DNA of 64,000 nucleotides from Pleurocapsa minor HA4230-MV1 (GCA_019359095.1 JAHHHZ010000031.1:34692-98691); one strand, 5' to 3'. Positions 7,863-18,613 are shown, counted from the first letter of the stretch. Translations and numbers: made by a program. Notes: generated by a model from the letters alone, not told the origin.

Positions 7863-9452
7863 CTATATAGTTCTGTAAGTTCGATAATTAATGTTGGGGA
7901 AAATATTATCAATTAATTCCACTTTTTCTAACCAACCAGAATCAATCTTACCGATTAAAATATCATCGTAGATCTTATTAAAGCGAAGTAAATGCGATCG
8001 CGTTCTGCGAATTGCATAAGGAACCATCGTACCAGTACGCATAATAAAAGCCCAGTCAGACGATTGTGCTAATAATAACTCTCTTGCAGCCTGATTTAAA
8101 GCTCGCCATTCCAATTCATCAGCAGGTTCACGATTCGCCAGCTTGATCATTCTTTCCGCTGCTTTGTGCAGATGAGGATAAACCCAAGCATTAGTGTCAT
8201 TCAACCAATATTCATGAAACCCTTTGTAACCCCAACTAGACTGGGATGGACGACAGACTTGTTGAGTTGGCTGCTGCTGAAGATATTCTGACAAGTGTGT
8301 CATGTCATATGTACCTTGGTCATACCAACTTTTACGGAATAAAAAGTCGATAAATTGAGGCCCTTCATACCACCAGTGACCAAATAACTCAGCATCGTAA
8401 GGGGAAACCACAATTGGTGGACGCTGTAACATCCCGCTCAAATTTTGAATTTGGCGTTCGCGATTATACATAAAGTTGCCCGCATGTTCGGCCGCTTTTT
8501 CTCTTGCCCAATAAGGATCGTATAAACCTTTTTCGGTCAATCCGCCATCACGACTAGTAATTTTATGGTATTTAATACCTGTGTTTTTACGTTGTCCATT
8601 GGGCATAATATAAGGCTTGATGTACTCATATTCAGCTTCCCAGCCTAAATCTTTATAAAATTCACGATATTCTACTGCGCCAGGATAGCCTACTTTAGAA
8701 GACCAAACTTGTTGAGAAGATTCATGGTCGCGACCAAAAGCTGCTACTCCTGTTTCAGTATAGATGGGAGCATAGGAGCCATGACGAGGACGAGGACGAG
8801 CATAAAGAATACCGTGTCCATCAGTGAGAAAATAACGCAAGCCAGCATCAGCAAGCATTCTTTCTAAACCTTCATAATAAGCACATTCTGGCAGCCAGAT
8901 TCCCTTGGGAGCGCGACCAAAGTTCTCTTCATAGTGTTCACAAGCAACCTTGATTTGTGACCAGACTGCTTGTGGATACATCTTCATCAACGGCAAATAG
9001 CCATGAGTCGCCCCACAGGTGATAATATCCAGGTTGCCACTATCTAGAAATTGCTTGAAAGCACCGACTAGATCGCGGTTGTAACCTTCCCAAGTCTTTC
9101 GAATTTGGCTAAATGAGTTGGCATAGTATTCAGCCAGGTACAGCATATGACCGTTGTGTTGATGTCGGTCAATTTCTTTAGCAATTAGTTCTTCTAGCTG
9201 GGCTAAATGAGCATCGTAACGATCTTGTAGTAGTTCATCCCGCAGCATTGACACCAAAGGAGGTGTCATACTCATCGTCATTTTAAAATCTACTCCATCT
9301 CGCTTTAAGCCTTCAAAAACTTGTAGCAGAGGGACATAGGTTTCGGTAATGGCTTCAAACAGCCATTCTTCTTCTAAAACAAAATCGCTTTCTGGATGTC
9401 GGACATAAGGCAAGTGAGCGTGTAAGACAAGTGCAAGATAACCAAGAGCCAT
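7863..9452 (-). CDS. GH57 family 1,4-alpha-glucan branching enzyme
   Basis: A 529-residue glycoside hydrolase family 57 protein. It starts with the family signature GYLALVLHAHLPYVRHPE. The nucleophile Glu is in GIWLPECAYYEG (about residue 190), and the acid/base Asp in VVSPYDAELFGHWWYEGP (about 355). The C-terminal DUF1957 region (about 420-529) is the one found in GH57 branching enzymes, whose length is about 520-530. It would form alpha-1,6 branches in glycogen in the cytosol. It probably supplements the GH13 enzyme GlgB, which is not in this window. It is transcribed divergently from sasA. Confidence 0.9.
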   Translation of the reverse strand: MALGYLALVLHAHLPYVRHPESDFVLEEEWLFEAITETYVPLLQVFEGLKRDGVDFKMTMSMTPPLVSMLRDELLQDRYDAHLAQLEELIAKEIDRHQHNGHMLYLAEYYANSFSQIRKTWEGYNRDLVGAFKQFLDSGNLDIITCGATHGYLPLMKMYPQAVWSQIKVACEHYEENFGRAPKGIWLPECAYYEGLERMLADAGLRYFLTDGHGILYARPRPRHGSYAPIYTETGVAAFGRDHESSQQVWSSKVGYPGAVEYREFYKDLGWEAEYEYIKPYIMPNGQRKNTGIKYHKITSRDGGLTEKGLYDPYWAREKAAEHAGNFMYNRERQIQNLSGMLQRPPIVVSPYDAELFGHWWYEGPQFIDFLFRKSWYDQGTYDMTHLSEYLQQQPTQQVCRPSQSSWGYKGFHEYWLNDTNAWVYPHLHKAAERMIKLANREPADELEWRALNQAARELLLAQSSDWAFIMRTGTMVPYAIRRTRSHLLRFNKIYDDILIGKIDSGWLEKVELIDNIFPNINYRTYRTI

Positions 9453-9767
9453 AATGTAGTATATTGTAGTATCTCTAAATATTTTTTGCTAGCAGTGAAG
9501 ACAAGATTTTAAAGCTAAGGGTTGATTTGAATTGAGGAACTAGGGCAATCTAGGTAAATTTTATGATATCTTAATAGTGTCTTCTAATAAAGTTTTAGTT
9601 GCGGGTCAACTCTCTTTAATTAAGCTGATTGTTAAGTGATAGCTATTTTTAATTAATTTTCTAATTGAATTATTGTAGTTACTTTGTTTAACACGATGCA
9701 AATAGTAGAAGAGGATTGCTCAAATCGCCGTCTAATGAACGAATATTGAAGTGTTGAGTTAGATTTA
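9453..9767. other. Divergent promoter region between GH57 gene and sasA
   Basis: This AT-rich gap of 315 bases separates two divergent genes, so it should hold both promoters. I see no small coding frame with ribosome-binding signals and no strong inverted repeat. Confidence 0.4.
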
Positions 9768-10946
9768 GTGTTGCACTTTCATAAGCAATGTCCCGATTCC
9801 GATCAAGGTAGTGCGGAGGAACTATTGCTTCAACTACTATTATTTGTCGATCAACGTTCTTCTTCTGAAGAACAGGTTCAAGAAATTAAAGCTTACTTAC
9901 AGAGCTTGCGCTCTAATTATGCTTTTAAGTTGGATGTAGTGGAGATTGAAAAACAGCCTCATCTGGTAGAATTCTTTAGATTAGTTGCCACTCCTGCTCT
10001 GGTGAAGATGTCTCCAGCACCGAGACAAACCCTAGCAGGAAGTAATTTAATTCAGCAGTTAGAGAAGTGGTGGCCTCAGTGGAAAGGTCAGGTAAAAGTT
10101 TCTTTAGAGAAAAACAGCTACCAAAATCCAGAGAATCCGACCGCTACAGCAATGCCGAATAGCAGCTACGATGCTCAAGACATCATGTTGTCCGATGAAA
10201 TATTTAGTCTGAGGCAAGAAAAAGCAGAATTAGAAGCACAGCTACGTTTCAAAGATAAAATCTTGGCAATGTTGGCTCACGATTTGCGAACACCATTGAC
10301 GGCAGCCTCTATGGCAGTGGAAACAATTGAGTTATCGGAGAAAAATGATGGCTTGTCAGAAAATAAGCTGCTTGCTTTAAAACGGAAGTTGTTTAAACAA
10401 GCAAGAAATCAGTTTAACATCATGGATAATATGATTGGTGAACTGCTGCAAAATTCTCAAAACAACAATGCCAAACTAGCAGTTAAACCAAAGCCACTTA
10501 ATTTGTGTTCGCTGTGTCAAGATATCGCCAGCCAGTTTGATGCCAAATTAGGGCAAAAATCGATGAATTTTGTGATGGATCTGCCTCAAGATCTACCTTT
10601 AATTTATGCTGACGCTGAATTAATCCGTCAACTGATCAGTAATTTGCTAGATAATGCCATTAAATATACGCCTGAAAAAGGTAGTATTTCCTTATCCGTT
10701 CTACATCGAACCAATCAAAAGATACAGGTAAGTGTTTGCGATACAGGGCCTGGAATACCCCCTAGCAAAAGAGAACAGATCTTTGAAGATAGCTTTCGAC
10801 TTCAGCGCGATCGCGCTGCCCAAGGTTATGGATTAGGACTGGCAACTTGCCACCAGATAGTCTCTGCCCATTATGGTCAAATTTGGGTAGACAGTGCGCC
10901 TGAATCTGGTAGCTGTTTTCGCTTTACTCTCTTGGTATACAAGTAG
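9768..10946 (+). CDS. sasA: Circadian clock histidine kinase SasA
   Basis: The output kinase of the cyanobacterial Kai oscillator: it binds KaiC and phosphorylates RpaA. The 392-residue protein has an N-terminal KaiB-like thioredoxin fold (about 19-110, LLLQLLLFVDQRSSSEEQ; VATPALVKMSPAPRQTLAG). A linker follows, then a HisKA domain with phospho-acceptor His171 in MLAHDLRTPLT. The ATPase boxes are N (SNLLDNAIKYT), G1 (DTGPGIP) and G2 (GYGLGLAT). Translation appears to start at GTG 9768; the preceding in-frame codons include a stop. The C-terminus ends 9 bases before the converging ppc gene. Confidence 0.95.
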   Translation: MLHFHKQCPDSDQGSAEELLLQLLLFVDQRSSSEEQVQEIKAYLQSLRSNYAFKLDVVEIEKQPHLVEFFRLVATPALVKMSPAPRQTLAGSNLIQQLEKWWPQWKGQVKVSLEKNSYQNPENPTATAMPNSSYDAQDIMLSDEIFSLRQEKAELEAQLRFKDKILAMLAHDLRTPLTAASMAVETIELSEKNDGLSENKLLALKRKLFKQARNQFNIMDNMIGELLQNSQNNNAKLAVKPKPLNLCSLCQDIASQFDAKLGQKSMNFVMDLPQDLPLIYADAELIRQLISNLLDNAIKYTPEKGSISLSVLHRTNQKIQVSVCDTGPGIPPSKREQIFEDSFRLQRDRAAQGYGLGLATCHQIVSAHYGQIWVDSAPESGSCFRFTLLVYK

Positions 10947-10955
10947 GAAATAGCA

Positions 10956-13900
10956 TCAGCCCGTATTTCTCATGCCCGCAGCAATGCCATTAATAGTTAA
11001 CATTGCTCCCCGCAATAATTCTTCTTTACTAAAGCGGAAGTGAAGCGCTTGAGACTTGTCGTGTTGCCGTAAACGTTTGATCAGCGCCACCTGTAAAAAT
11101 CCGAGGGGAACAATTGTGCCATTGCGCAATTGAACCGATCGCTGTAGTTCAGGATTACCATCCAGCAACCTTTGTTGACCGTTAATTTTGAGAATTAAGA
11201 CCCTGGTGAGATTATATTCCTCCGAGATTTGAGCAAATAACTTTTGGAAACGTTCGAGATCTTCGGGTTGAGATAATTCTTTGACGTAATGTTCGGCAAT
11301 CTGAAGATCTACTTTAGCCAGGGTCATTTCTACTTTAGATATAACCACACGAAAGAAAGGCCACTTAACGTAAAAATATTGCAGCAGATCGAGATTTTTC
11401 TCAGGCTCTTGCTCTAGAAAACCATGGAGTGCCGAGCCAACACCATACCAAGCAGGTAGTAAAAAGCGACTCTGAGTCCAGCTAAATACCCAGGGAATTG
11501 CCCGAAGACTGCTCATATCTTTCTTTTTATTCGCCCCGCCTTTGCCTGGACGCTTAGAAGGGCGAGAGCCAATTTGCAGCTGGCTAATTACGTCTACAGG
11601 GGTGACGGAATGAAAAAAGTCAACAAAATCCTCCTGTTCATAGATTAAAGCACGATATACAGCGCGCGATCGCGCGGATAGTTCTTCCATAATTTGATTC
11701 CAGGGTTCGACCCGATCGAATCCGCTACCTAACAAACTGGACTGGATTACTGCTGTGGTCATCGTTTCCAGGTGATATAAAGCTAATTCGGGCAAAGAGT
11801 ATTTAGATGCTAGTACTTCCCCCTGCTCCGTAATTTTGATTCTGCCCTGGATCGTATCCGTTGGTTGAGCCAAAATTGCCGAGTAAGCGGGCCCACCACC
11901 ACGACCCACCGAACCACCACGACCGTGGAAAATCCGTAGGGAAATACCAAATTCAGCCGCCACCTGCTGTAAGGCTCGTTGTGATTTATGAATTTCCCAG
12001 TTACTGCTTAAGAAACCTGAATCTTTATTACTGTCAGAATAGCCCAACATCACTTCTTGTAGATTGCTGGGTTCGAGGGGGGTTGAAGTGGCAGTTACAA
12101 TCTCATTCTGTTGGGTCGAGACATGCTCATATCCACCCGCTAGAGAGGCTCGATATAGTGGTAGCTCAAATAATTCCCGCATCACCTCTGGAGCGCGTTT
12201 TAGATCTTCTACTGTCTCAAATAAAGGCACAATTCTGATCGAAGTGTGACAAGTTGCGGGGTCGTATAGCCCTGCCTCCTGAGCAAGCAACAGCACCTCT
12301 AAAACATCACTGACAAAATTAGTCATACTGATGACGTAGGTTTTACAAATTTTCGTGCTGAATTCCTGCTGTAGAAGGCGTAGCATCCGAAAAGTTTCGA
12401 TTGTCTCACAAGCCGTAGGGGAAAAGGGCATCTCCCCAGGAATTAAGGGGCGACGAGTTTTTAATTCTTGAATCAACCAGGTAGTTTTTTCCGCTTCAGA
12501 AAGTTCATCATAAGGTTTGGGTAAGAGCTGAAGATAGGCTGTAATTTCGGCGATCGCCTCACTATGTCGAGAGGAGTCCTGCCGAAAGTCTAATTCAACT
12601 AAGTTAAAGCCAAACACCTCAGCCTGAGTGATGAGATTATTCAACTCGCGACACTGTAGCTTAGTGGCAGCCAAACTGGCTTGCATCAGCTTTAATTCAG
12701 CAACGAACTCGTCTCCACAAGTGTAAATATTTTCCGTATTAATTTCCGAGATCGCCTGTCTTCCCGCCGCCGACGACAAAGCTTGATTTCTTTCCAAGGT
12801 ATTGTTCAATCGATAAGAAATATAGGCCAGCTTGAGACGATAAGGCTCTTGACGATAGCGAATCGCTAATTCTTGGTAAATACTCGGTATTCGCTGCTGA
12901 TCTTGCTCTAGAGAGTCGAGTAATTCTTGCTGGACATCACTCCAGTGCAGGGAAAGACTCAAAATTTCTCGCAATTGGGCGATCGCCTCAAGATATTTGC
13001 CAATCACAATTTTTCGTTGATAGCAGGCAGTTTCCCAAGTTACTTGAGGTGTCACAAAAGGGTTTCCATCACGGTCTGAACCAACCCAAGAGCCGAAGTA
13101 GCAGAAGTTATGGGTGGGAGCAACTAGATTGGGAAAAGATGCCCCTAAAGACTGTTTGAGCCGAGCAGCGAGCTGAGGAATTACGTCAAATAAAACTTCT
13201 TGGAAATAGTGTAAGGAGTAGTCTACTTCATCTAATACCTTGGGTTTAAACTGATGTAGCTCATCAGTCCGCCACCAAAGACGAATTTCCTCGGTTAACT
13301 GAGCCACGGTTTCATTAGCTTCCCAGGATTCAATCTGCCCGATTTCCTGCATTGCTTCTTCGGCAAGGTCTAACTGCTCTAAAATTTGGGAAATACGACG
13401 CTGTTTCTTACGGATAGTATGACGGACAATTTCTGTAGGATGGGCAGTGAAAACCAATCTAATATCAAGCTGATCTAATAATCTTTGCAACATCAAAGGC
13501 GGCATATTAATTTCCTTGAGATAAGGAAACAGCCAATGAAATAGTCCAGCCTGATTACTGCTAGATATGCTGGGTTCAGTCCAATGTTCGCTTAATTCTT
13601 CTGATTTAGGCAAATTTTGGTGGTGCAGATTATTGGCAATCTGAGGCTTTTTACCGTTAACCTCATGAGTATAAACTTGAGTCACACGCCGAGCTAGTTT
13701 TTGCTCTCTTGATTCGTAGTGTTGTTCGACAATGTTAATCAGTTGAAAATAAAGCGCAAATGCTCTTGCTCCCTGGATAGCATCGTTGAGACTTAACTTT
13801 TGAATTAACTGAGATACGGAAGATTGAGTAAATGTTTCTGCTACCTGTCCTTCAGCAGAAGAAAGAGAACGCATTTGCTGAAGCAGATCGAGCATTTCCT

Positions 13901-14033
13901 GACCACATTCTGCTCGTAGTACTGACTCCCAGAGGTCTTCAATCAATTGTTGCCGATGGCGCAAAAGTAAGTGGGAAGTGTCAACCACATCAGTTTCTCG
14001 ATTTGCTATCGAAGATTGAACAAGCGAACTCAT
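10956..14033 (-). CDS. ppc: Phosphoenolpyruvate carboxylase
   Basis: A 1025-residue enzyme that carboxylates PEP to oxaloacetate to refill the TCA cycle. Catalytic motifs are present: [11 protein letters not shown] (His near 198), [12 protein letters not shown], the glycine loop [14 protein letters not shown], and the C-terminal [11 protein letters not shown] that closes the active site. The N-terminus lacks the plant-type regulatory phosphoserine motif, as expected for bacteria. The length is usual for cyanobacteria. It ends tail-to-tail with sasA. Its upstream gap of 322 bases is full of repeats. Confidence 0.98.
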   Translation of the reverse strand: MSSLVQSSIANRETDVVDTSHLLLRHRQQLIEDLWESVLRAECGQEMLDLLQQMRSLSSAEGQVAETFTQSSVSQLIQKLSLNDAIQGARAFALYFQLINIVEQHYESREQKLARRVTQVYTHEVNGKKPQIANNLHHQNLPKSEELSEHWTEPSISSSNQAGLFHWLFPYLKEINMPPLMLQRLLDQLDIRLVFTAHPTEIVRHTIRKKQRRISQILEQLDLAEEAMQEIGQIESWEANETVAQLTEEIRLWWRTDELHQFKPKVLDEVDYSLHYFQEVLFDVIPQLAARLKQSLGASFPNLVAPTHNFCYFGSWVGSDRDGNPFVTPQVTWETACYQRKIVIGKYLEAIAQLREILSLSLHWSDVQQELLDSLEQDQQRIPSIYQELAIRYRQEPYRLKLAYISYRLNNTLERNQALSSAAGRQAISEINTENIYTCGDEFVAELKLMQASLAATKLQCRELNNLITQAEVFGFNLVELDFRQDSSRHSEAIAEITAYLQLLPKPYDELSEAEKTTWLIQELKTRRPLIPGEMPFSPTACETIETFRMLRLLQQEFSTKICKTYVISMTNFVSDVLEVLLLAQEAGLYDPATCHTSIRIVPLFETVEDLKRAPEVMRELFELPLYRASLAGGYEHVSTQQNEIVTATSTPLEPSNLQEVMLGYSDSNKDSGFLSSNWEIHKSQRALQQVAAEFGISLRIFHGRGGSVGRGGGPAYSAILAQPTDTIQGRIKITEQGEVLASKYSLPELALYHLETMTTAVIQSSLLGSGFDRVEPWNQIMEELSARSRAVYRALIYEQEDFVDFFHSVTPVDVISQLQIGSRPSKRPGKGGANKKKDMSSLRAIPWVFSWTQSRFLLPAWYGVGSALHGFLEQEPEKNLDLLQYFYVKWPFFRVVISKVEMTLAKVDLQIAEHYVKELSQPEDLERFQKLFAQISEEYNLTRVLILKINGQQRLLDGNPELQRSVQLRNGTIVPLGFLQVALIKRLRQHDKSQALHFRFSKEELLRGAMLTINGIAAGMRNTG

Positions 14034-14117
14034 AAAAACCTCTATTTGACTTAAGATAAATCGTAGCTTGATTGTTGCAGTAATAATGTTTGAGATTTGA
14101 CCGCGAGAGAGGGCGAG

Positions 14118-14225
14118 GTTTCCTTATCCGAAGGTGTATGCTAAAGCATTTGCCCTAAAGGACTAACTACGTGTCGCGAAGCTTATCCTTTAGGACTAGC
14201 TTCGCGTCGTCCTTTAGGACGCCAT
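14118..14225. repeat. CCTTTAGGAC interspersed repeat cluster
   Basis: The sequence contains CCTTATCCGAAGGTGTA, then several copies of CCTTTAGGAC or its complement (CCTAAAGGAC) and TCGCGAAGC, arranged as overlapping inverted repeats. The 17-base CCTTATCCGAAGGTGTA is also found exactly inside pheT at 47180-47196. It occupies the ppc upstream region; the rest of that gap holds nothing I can name. Confidence 0.65.
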
Positions 14226-14355
14226 CTCTAATCGCGGTGTTGACAGGACAAAAAGTTTCCAGCTATTTCCAGCCTTCATTAAGACTGACTTTTCAACTAC
14301 ACCAGTACTATGAAAGAAGCGCTCGTCGCGACATCGCTAATTAAATTCAAGACAA

Positions 14356-14544
14356 TCAACGATCAAAATTAGGGAAATTTAGAATAGGCAAGCGTTCTGA
14401 GCGAAATATCTCTTCACTAGCTTTGCCGAATTCAGTCATAAATTCTGACAAGAGATATAACAACAAAATGCTAAAAATAAACGGGCTTGTGGCAATACTT
14501 AAGGCTAAAAATAATTTGAGATCTGTTGGGTTGCTAGTCTTCAT
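14356..14544 (-). CDS. Small single-pass membrane protein
   Basis: A 62-residue frame encoding one clear hydrophobic segment (about residues 11-35, LFLALSIATSPFIFSILLLY) followed by an amphipathic C-terminus with Asp, Glu and Arg. I do not recognise the family. It lies upstream of, and in the same direction as, ppc, but the repeat cluster between them argues against an operon. Confidence rests on the coherent membrane segment and ATG start only. Confidence 0.4.
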   Translation of the reverse strand: MKTSNPTDLKLFLALSIATSPFIFSILLLYLLSEFMTEFGKASEEIFRSERLPILNFPNFDR

Positions 14545-14664
14545 AGTTTAATTATTCAATACTCCTTCTTAGTATTGTATTGACTTTGGGCATTCGTAAC
14601 GCAAAGCGATATGATTTTGATTAAATTTTATTAAAGTCTTTAGTCTTAGTCCCTAGCAGTATTT

Positions 14665-15459
14665 ATGAAACAAACCATAGTTCAGGTAGATGCTTTTACC
14701 GATCGCCCTTTTCAGGGTAACCCTGCTGCTGTCTGTGTCTTAGAATCACCTCAAGATGAGCAGTGGATGCAGTCGGTAGCGAGGGAAATGAATTTGTCGG
14801 AAACAGCATTTTTACACAAGCACGGTCAAGCATACAGTCTACGTTGGTTTACTCCCACAACCGAAGTATCTTTGTGTGGTCATGCTACCCTTGCTAGCGC
14901 TCACGTACTCTGGACGGAAGGATATGCTTCTACAGGACAGTCGATTCAGTTTGAAACCAAAAGTGGTGTTTTAACTGCTAAATATCAAGACGATTGGATC
15001 GAGTTGGACTTTCCTGCTAATCGATCGCAAGATATTCCGCCGATTACTAAATTAGGGGATGCCCTGGGCGTACCTTTAAAAACAGTTTTGTACAATTCTC
15101 TAGGCTATTTAGTGGAAGTTGCTACAGCTCAACAGGTCGAGCAGCTACAGCCTAATTTTACCCTACTCAAGCAATTACCCATCTCCAAGGTGATTGTGAC
15201 TAGTAAAGCTGACAGCGATTCCCAATATGATTTTGTCTCACGCTTTTTTGCCCCTGGAGTCGGCATCGACGAAGATCCAGTGACGGGATCGGCGCACTGC
15301 TGTCTTGCCCCTTATTGGCGCGATCGCCTTAAACTCGATCGGTTTTTAGCTTATCAGGCTTCTGCCCGTGGGGGAGTAGTGAAAATCAATTACGATGGTG
15401 GCGATCGCGTTTTGCTTCAAGGTCAAGCAGTAACCGTAATGCGGGGGGAATTATTGTGA
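14665..15459 (+). CDS. PhzF family isomerase/epimerase-like protein
   Basis: A 264-residue member of the PhzF/diaminopimelate-epimerase-like fold. Family motifs are VDAFTDRPFQGNPAAVCVLE at the start, MNLSETAFL with the catalytic Glu near 46, FTPTTEVSLCGHATLASAH, and the C-terminal EDPVTGSAHCCLAPYW. PhzF itself isomerises a phenazine precursor, but most homologues outside phenazine clusters have unknown substrates, and no phenazine genes are here. The ATG start is fixed by the first conserved strand. It is followed 49 bases later by ggt in the same direction, so the two may be co-transcribed. Confidence 0.93.
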   Translation: MKQTIVQVDAFTDRPFQGNPAAVCVLESPQDEQWMQSVAREMNLSETAFLHKHGQAYSLRWFTPTTEVSLCGHATLASAHVLWTEGYASTGQSIQFETKSGVLTAKYQDDWIELDFPANRSQDIPPITKLGDALGVPLKTVLYNSLGYLVEVATAQQVEQLQPNFTLLKQLPISKVIVTSKADSDSQYDFVSRFFAPGVGIDEDPVTGSAHCCLAPYWRDRLKLDRFLAYQASARGGVVKINYDGGDRVLLQGQAVTVMRGELL

Positions 15460-15508
15460 GTGGCCATTAAATTCTGGCATTAAAGTTATTGTATTTGGGA
15501 GCAGATAG

Positions 15509-17257
15509 ATGAAAATTAGACGAGCTATATCTCTAGCACTGAGTATTATTTTGCTCATTGTGATGGGTAATTACCCGATCAATAATCTTTATCTAGTTTA
15601 TTCAACAGTTGATAGTTGGAGTAAGGTTAATGCTGAAACAGTCCAGCCTAAAGCTGTCGGTAGCAATGGAGTAGTGGTTTCGACCCAGAAAGAGGCTTCA
15701 GCAGTGGGGTTGCAGGTGCTTCAAGATGGAGGAAATGCGATCGATGCTGCGGTGGCGGTAGGTTATGCCTTGGCGGTGACAGATCCCTGCTGCGGTAATT
15801 TGGGTGGCGGTGGCTTTATGCTGATTCATTTGGCCGACGGTACAGAATCTTTTATTAATTTCCGCGAGACTGCACCTTTAAAAGCTCACAGCCAGATGTA
15901 TTTAGACGATCGGGGTGAGCTGATTGAAAATTTGAGTACTGATGGTTACTTAGCGGTGGCTGTCCCTGGTACAGTTAAGGGTTTGAATTATGCCCTCGAT
16001 CGATATGGCACGATGGAACGAGAACAAGTAATTGAACCAGCGATCGCTTTAGCCGAAGAAGGTTTTGCTCTGCAATCAGGAGATGTAGAGATATTTGAAG
16101 CGGGGAAAGACAAATTGCTACAACCCAATGTCGCCAAGATATTTCTGCAAAATGGCAAGAAAACTTATCAAGTTGGCGATGTTTTAGTTCAAACCGATCT
16201 GGCTAACACCTTAAAAGCTATCTCTCAGGAGGGAACGACAGCTTTTTATCAAGGAGAAATAGCGAAAAAAATTGTAGCAGCCAGTCAAAAAAATAACGGT
16301 ATTTTGAGTTTAGAAGATTTTGCCAGCTATCAAGTTAAAGAATATGAACCCATAAGTTGCACTTATCGAGGATATCGTGTGGCTTCTGCTCCGCCACCTG
16401 GTGGTGGTACTACTATTTGTCAGATGCTGAATATTTTATCTGGCTATAATCTCAAGGAATTAGGCTGGCATACACCCCAAAGTCTGCATCAGATGTTCTC
16501 TTCAATGTTATTCGCTTTTGGCGATCGCAACCGTTATTTGGGCGATCCTGATTTTGTGGATAACCCAACCAATAAATTACTCTCTGCTGAATACGCTGCT
16601 GCTTTAAGATCAAAAATAGCTTTTGCAGCACTCGATCCTGAGTCGATATATTCTACTGATGTTCAGCATGAGGGAACAAATACCACTCACTATTCTGTAG
16701 TGGACAAAGAAGGTAATGCTGTAGCCGTGACCTATACGATTAATTCTTATTTTGGTGCAGGGGTAGTTGCCCCTGGAACAGGCTTTTTACTCAACAATGA
16801 GATGGATGATTTTACTAGTAAGTTAGGAAAGTCAAATCAGTTTGGTTTAAATCAGGGAGAGGCAAACTTAATCGAGCCGTTAAAACGCCCTTTAAGTTCC
16901 ATGTCCCCCACTATAGTTACCAAAGATGGACAAGTTTATCTGGTTACAGGTAGTCCTGGAGGCCCGACAATTCCCACTACGGTGTTGCAGGTCATCACTA
17001 ATGTTATTGATTACGGTATGGGTTTATCAGATGCGGTGAATAGTCCCCGTGTACACTATCAAGGTTTACCTAACCGAGTAGTTAGTGAATCTCAAGCAAT
17101 TACGCCTGAAGCCTTTAGAGGCTTGAAACTGCGGGGCTATAGCATTATGCCTTTTAGTTCCTGGGGTGCGGCCGAATCCATCATGGTTAAGAGCGATCGC
17201 ACAATGATCGGCGTTAATGACATGCGTAAACCTGCGGGGAAGGCAGTTGCTTATTAG
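15509..17257 (+). CDS. ggt: Gamma-glutamyltransferase
   Basis: An N-terminal nucleophile hydrolase that cleaves or transfers the gamma-glutamyl group of glutathione. The 582-residue precursor begins with a signal anchor or signal peptide (AISLALSIILLIVMGNYPIN), so it acts in the periplasm or outside the cell. Autoprocessing would occur at the Thr-Thr of TTHYSVVDKEGNAVA (about 397), giving large and small subunits. Other motifs are DPCCGNLGGGGFM, PLSSMSPTIV and GSPGGPTIPTTVLQ. A GGAG-type ribosome site precedes the ATG. It ends in the family-typical N-(A)-(Y) tail region. Confidence 0.96.
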   Translation: MKIRRAISLALSIILLIVMGNYPINNLYLVYSTVDSWSKVNAETVQPKAVGSNGVVVSTQKEASAVGLQVLQDGGNAIDAAVAVGYALAVTDPCCGNLGGGGFMLIHLADGTESFINFRETAPLKAHSQMYLDDRGELIENLSTDGYLAVAVPGTVKGLNYALDRYGTMEREQVIEPAIALAEEGFALQSGDVEIFEAGKDKLLQPNVAKIFLQNGKKTYQVGDVLVQTDLANTLKAISQEGTTAFYQGEIAKKIVAASQKNNGILSLEDFASYQVKEYEPISCTYRGYRVASAPPPGGGTTICQMLNILSGYNLKELGWHTPQSLHQMFSSMLFAFGDRNRYLGDPDFVDNPTNKLLSAEYAAALRSKIAFAALDPESIYSTDVQHEGTNTTHYSVVDKEGNAVAVTYTINSYFGAGVVAPGTGFLLNNEMDDFTSKLGKSNQFGLNQGEANLIEPLKRPLSSMSPTIVTKDGQVYLVTGSPGGPTIPTTVLQVITNVIDYGMGLSDAVNSPRVHYQGLPNRVVSESQAITPEAFRGLKLRGYSIMPFSSWGAAESIMVKSDRTMIGVNDMRKPAGKAVAY

Positions 17258-17298
17258 TAATATTTAACTGCGATCGCTTTTTTCAATTGTCGAATAAT

Positions 17299-17421
17299 CT
17301 ATTTTGATTGACCAGGAGGAACAAAGGGAATTTCAATCCTGCGTCTAGTTTCATCAGGCTTACGATCTATTGAGACAGGAATTATCGTATTTTTATACTT
17401 AAATAAACCACCATTAGGAAT
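17299..17421 (-). pseudogene. Detached in-frame tail of the Ser/Thr kinase
   Basis: After the kinase stop (17422-17424) the same frame stays open for 40 more residues (IPNGGLFKYKNTIIPVS...RRIEIPFVPPGQSK) and ends at TAG 17299. The continuous phase and protein-like composition suggest that the TAA is a nonsense mutation that cut off the original C-terminus. Confidence 0.5.
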
Positions 17422-18291
17422 TTACTGACATTTACAAAAATTTGATTCAAATGCTGAATTATTGACTTGAGAAGGCACAGGGACAACATCTAGATCTGGT
17501 AAATCTGCCACTTTTAGACATAAATATCCCCCTAAGATTAAAACTGCGAAAAAAGGGATAAAAAACAGAGATTTTGCGAGTAAGTCTCCAACGTTTCTGT
17601 TGAAGCTTGGTTGATTGAGATGTGGCGCAACAGTAGTTTCAGTAGTAGTTTCAGTGAATTGAGAAGTTCTGATGATCGAAATACCTTGAAGAGTTCGACT
17701 AACTTCGGCTGCACTCCTAAAGCGATCGCTTGGATGAGGAGACAGCATCTTACTTAAAATCCATTCCAACTTGGAACTAAGAATAACTTCTGATTCCCAA
17801 TGCCAACAGTAGCCATGGGGATCGATTAACTGTTGTGGTTCTTTGCCTGTTAACAGCACTACTGCCGTAGCAGCTAAGGCATACAAATCGCTATGAGCGT
17901 AAACAATTCCCCGTTCTACCTGTTCTGGAGGAGCATAACCAGCCTTAAGTGGTTTGGAAATATTTGCAGTTACTTGGTTTAATTCAAATTGGGTTTTCAG
18001 TTCGACTTCTTGAATACAGCTAAAATCAATCAACACTTGGGGTTTATCTTGATTGCAGAAGATTAAATTATCAGGAGAAATATCGCGGTGAATTACTCCC
18101 AGCGAATGAATGTACTCTAGAATTGGTAGGACTTGGGTTAATAATTGTTTAATTTCCCCTTCGCTAAATCTATTATTTGCTTCGAGACGTTGATTGAGCA
18201 AAGCATGATAGGTTATTCCCTCAATATAATCTTGGACTAGCCCTGCTTTTAGCAACATTGACTTGGTTATTGCTTGCTCTATGTCTCTCAT
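17422..18291 (-). CDS. Truncated Ser/Thr protein kinase (probable pseudogene)
   Basis: A 289-residue kinase-like protein that begins inside the fold. The N-lobe, including the glycine-rich loop and the ATP-binding Lys, is missing; the first residues already correspond to the hinge (LVQDYIEGITYHALL). The C-lobe is good: VIHRDISPDNLIF holds the catalytic Asp, and APPEQVERGIVYAHSDLYALAA is present. The metal-binding loop reads DFS rather than DFG. A membrane segment (FFIPFFAVLILGGYLCL) lies near residue 255. No N-lobe coding is seen upstream of the ATG. It cannot bind ATP in the usual way and is probably decaying; a scaffold role is possible. Confidence 0.6.
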   Translation of the reverse strand: MRDIEQAITKSMLLKAGLVQDYIEGITYHALLNQRLEANNRFSEGEIKQLLTQVLPILEYIHSLGVIHRDISPDNLIFCNQDKPQVLIDFSCIQEVELKTQFELNQVTANISKPLKAGYAPPEQVERGIVYAHSDLYALAATAVVLLTGKEPQQLIDPHGYCWHWESEVILSSKLEWILSKMLSPHPSDRFRSAAEVSRTLQGISIIRTSQFTETTTETTVAPHLNQPSFNRNVGDLLAKSLFFIPFFAVLILGGYLCLKVADLPDLDVVPVPSQVNNSAFESNFCKCQ

Positions 18292-18442
18292 CTGTTTGCA
18301 CCTAATATGTATGAAATTTTTAGCGAGATTAAATTATTGAAGTTAACTCAAGTAGAATAAGCGATCGCTTATATTATTTGATATTTCTTAATCTTAGAGA
18401 ATTGAAATAATTTAAACATCTAAAAAACGTCCCGAATTGACC

Positions 18443-18482
18443 TCGAACAAAAGTGATAATCGCATCTCCTACTTTCGTTGAT
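18443..18482. promoter_or_regulatory. Imperfect palindrome upstream of the histidine kinase
   Basis: AACAAAAGT (18446-18454) and ACTTTCGTTGAT (18471-18482) are separated by 16 bases. The arms resemble those of the perfect palindrome at 21025-21063. It lies about 130 bases before the kinase start and could be an operator. The rest of the 322-base gap shows nothing else firm. Confidence 0.4.
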
Positions 18483-18613
18483 ATATTAGGTATATATTCC
18501 TAATACTTTAGTCTGCTAACTAAATCATCGATCGCCACCAAAGTGATAAATTTGCTTTCAATAGTGGCAAACAAATTACATTTCGCAGTTAAATATAAGA
18601 ACATTGCCCCAAT

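Noticed and set aside
11861..12249. Two plus-strand frames inside ppc
   Set aside because: They are antisense shadows of the highly conserved carboxylase gene.
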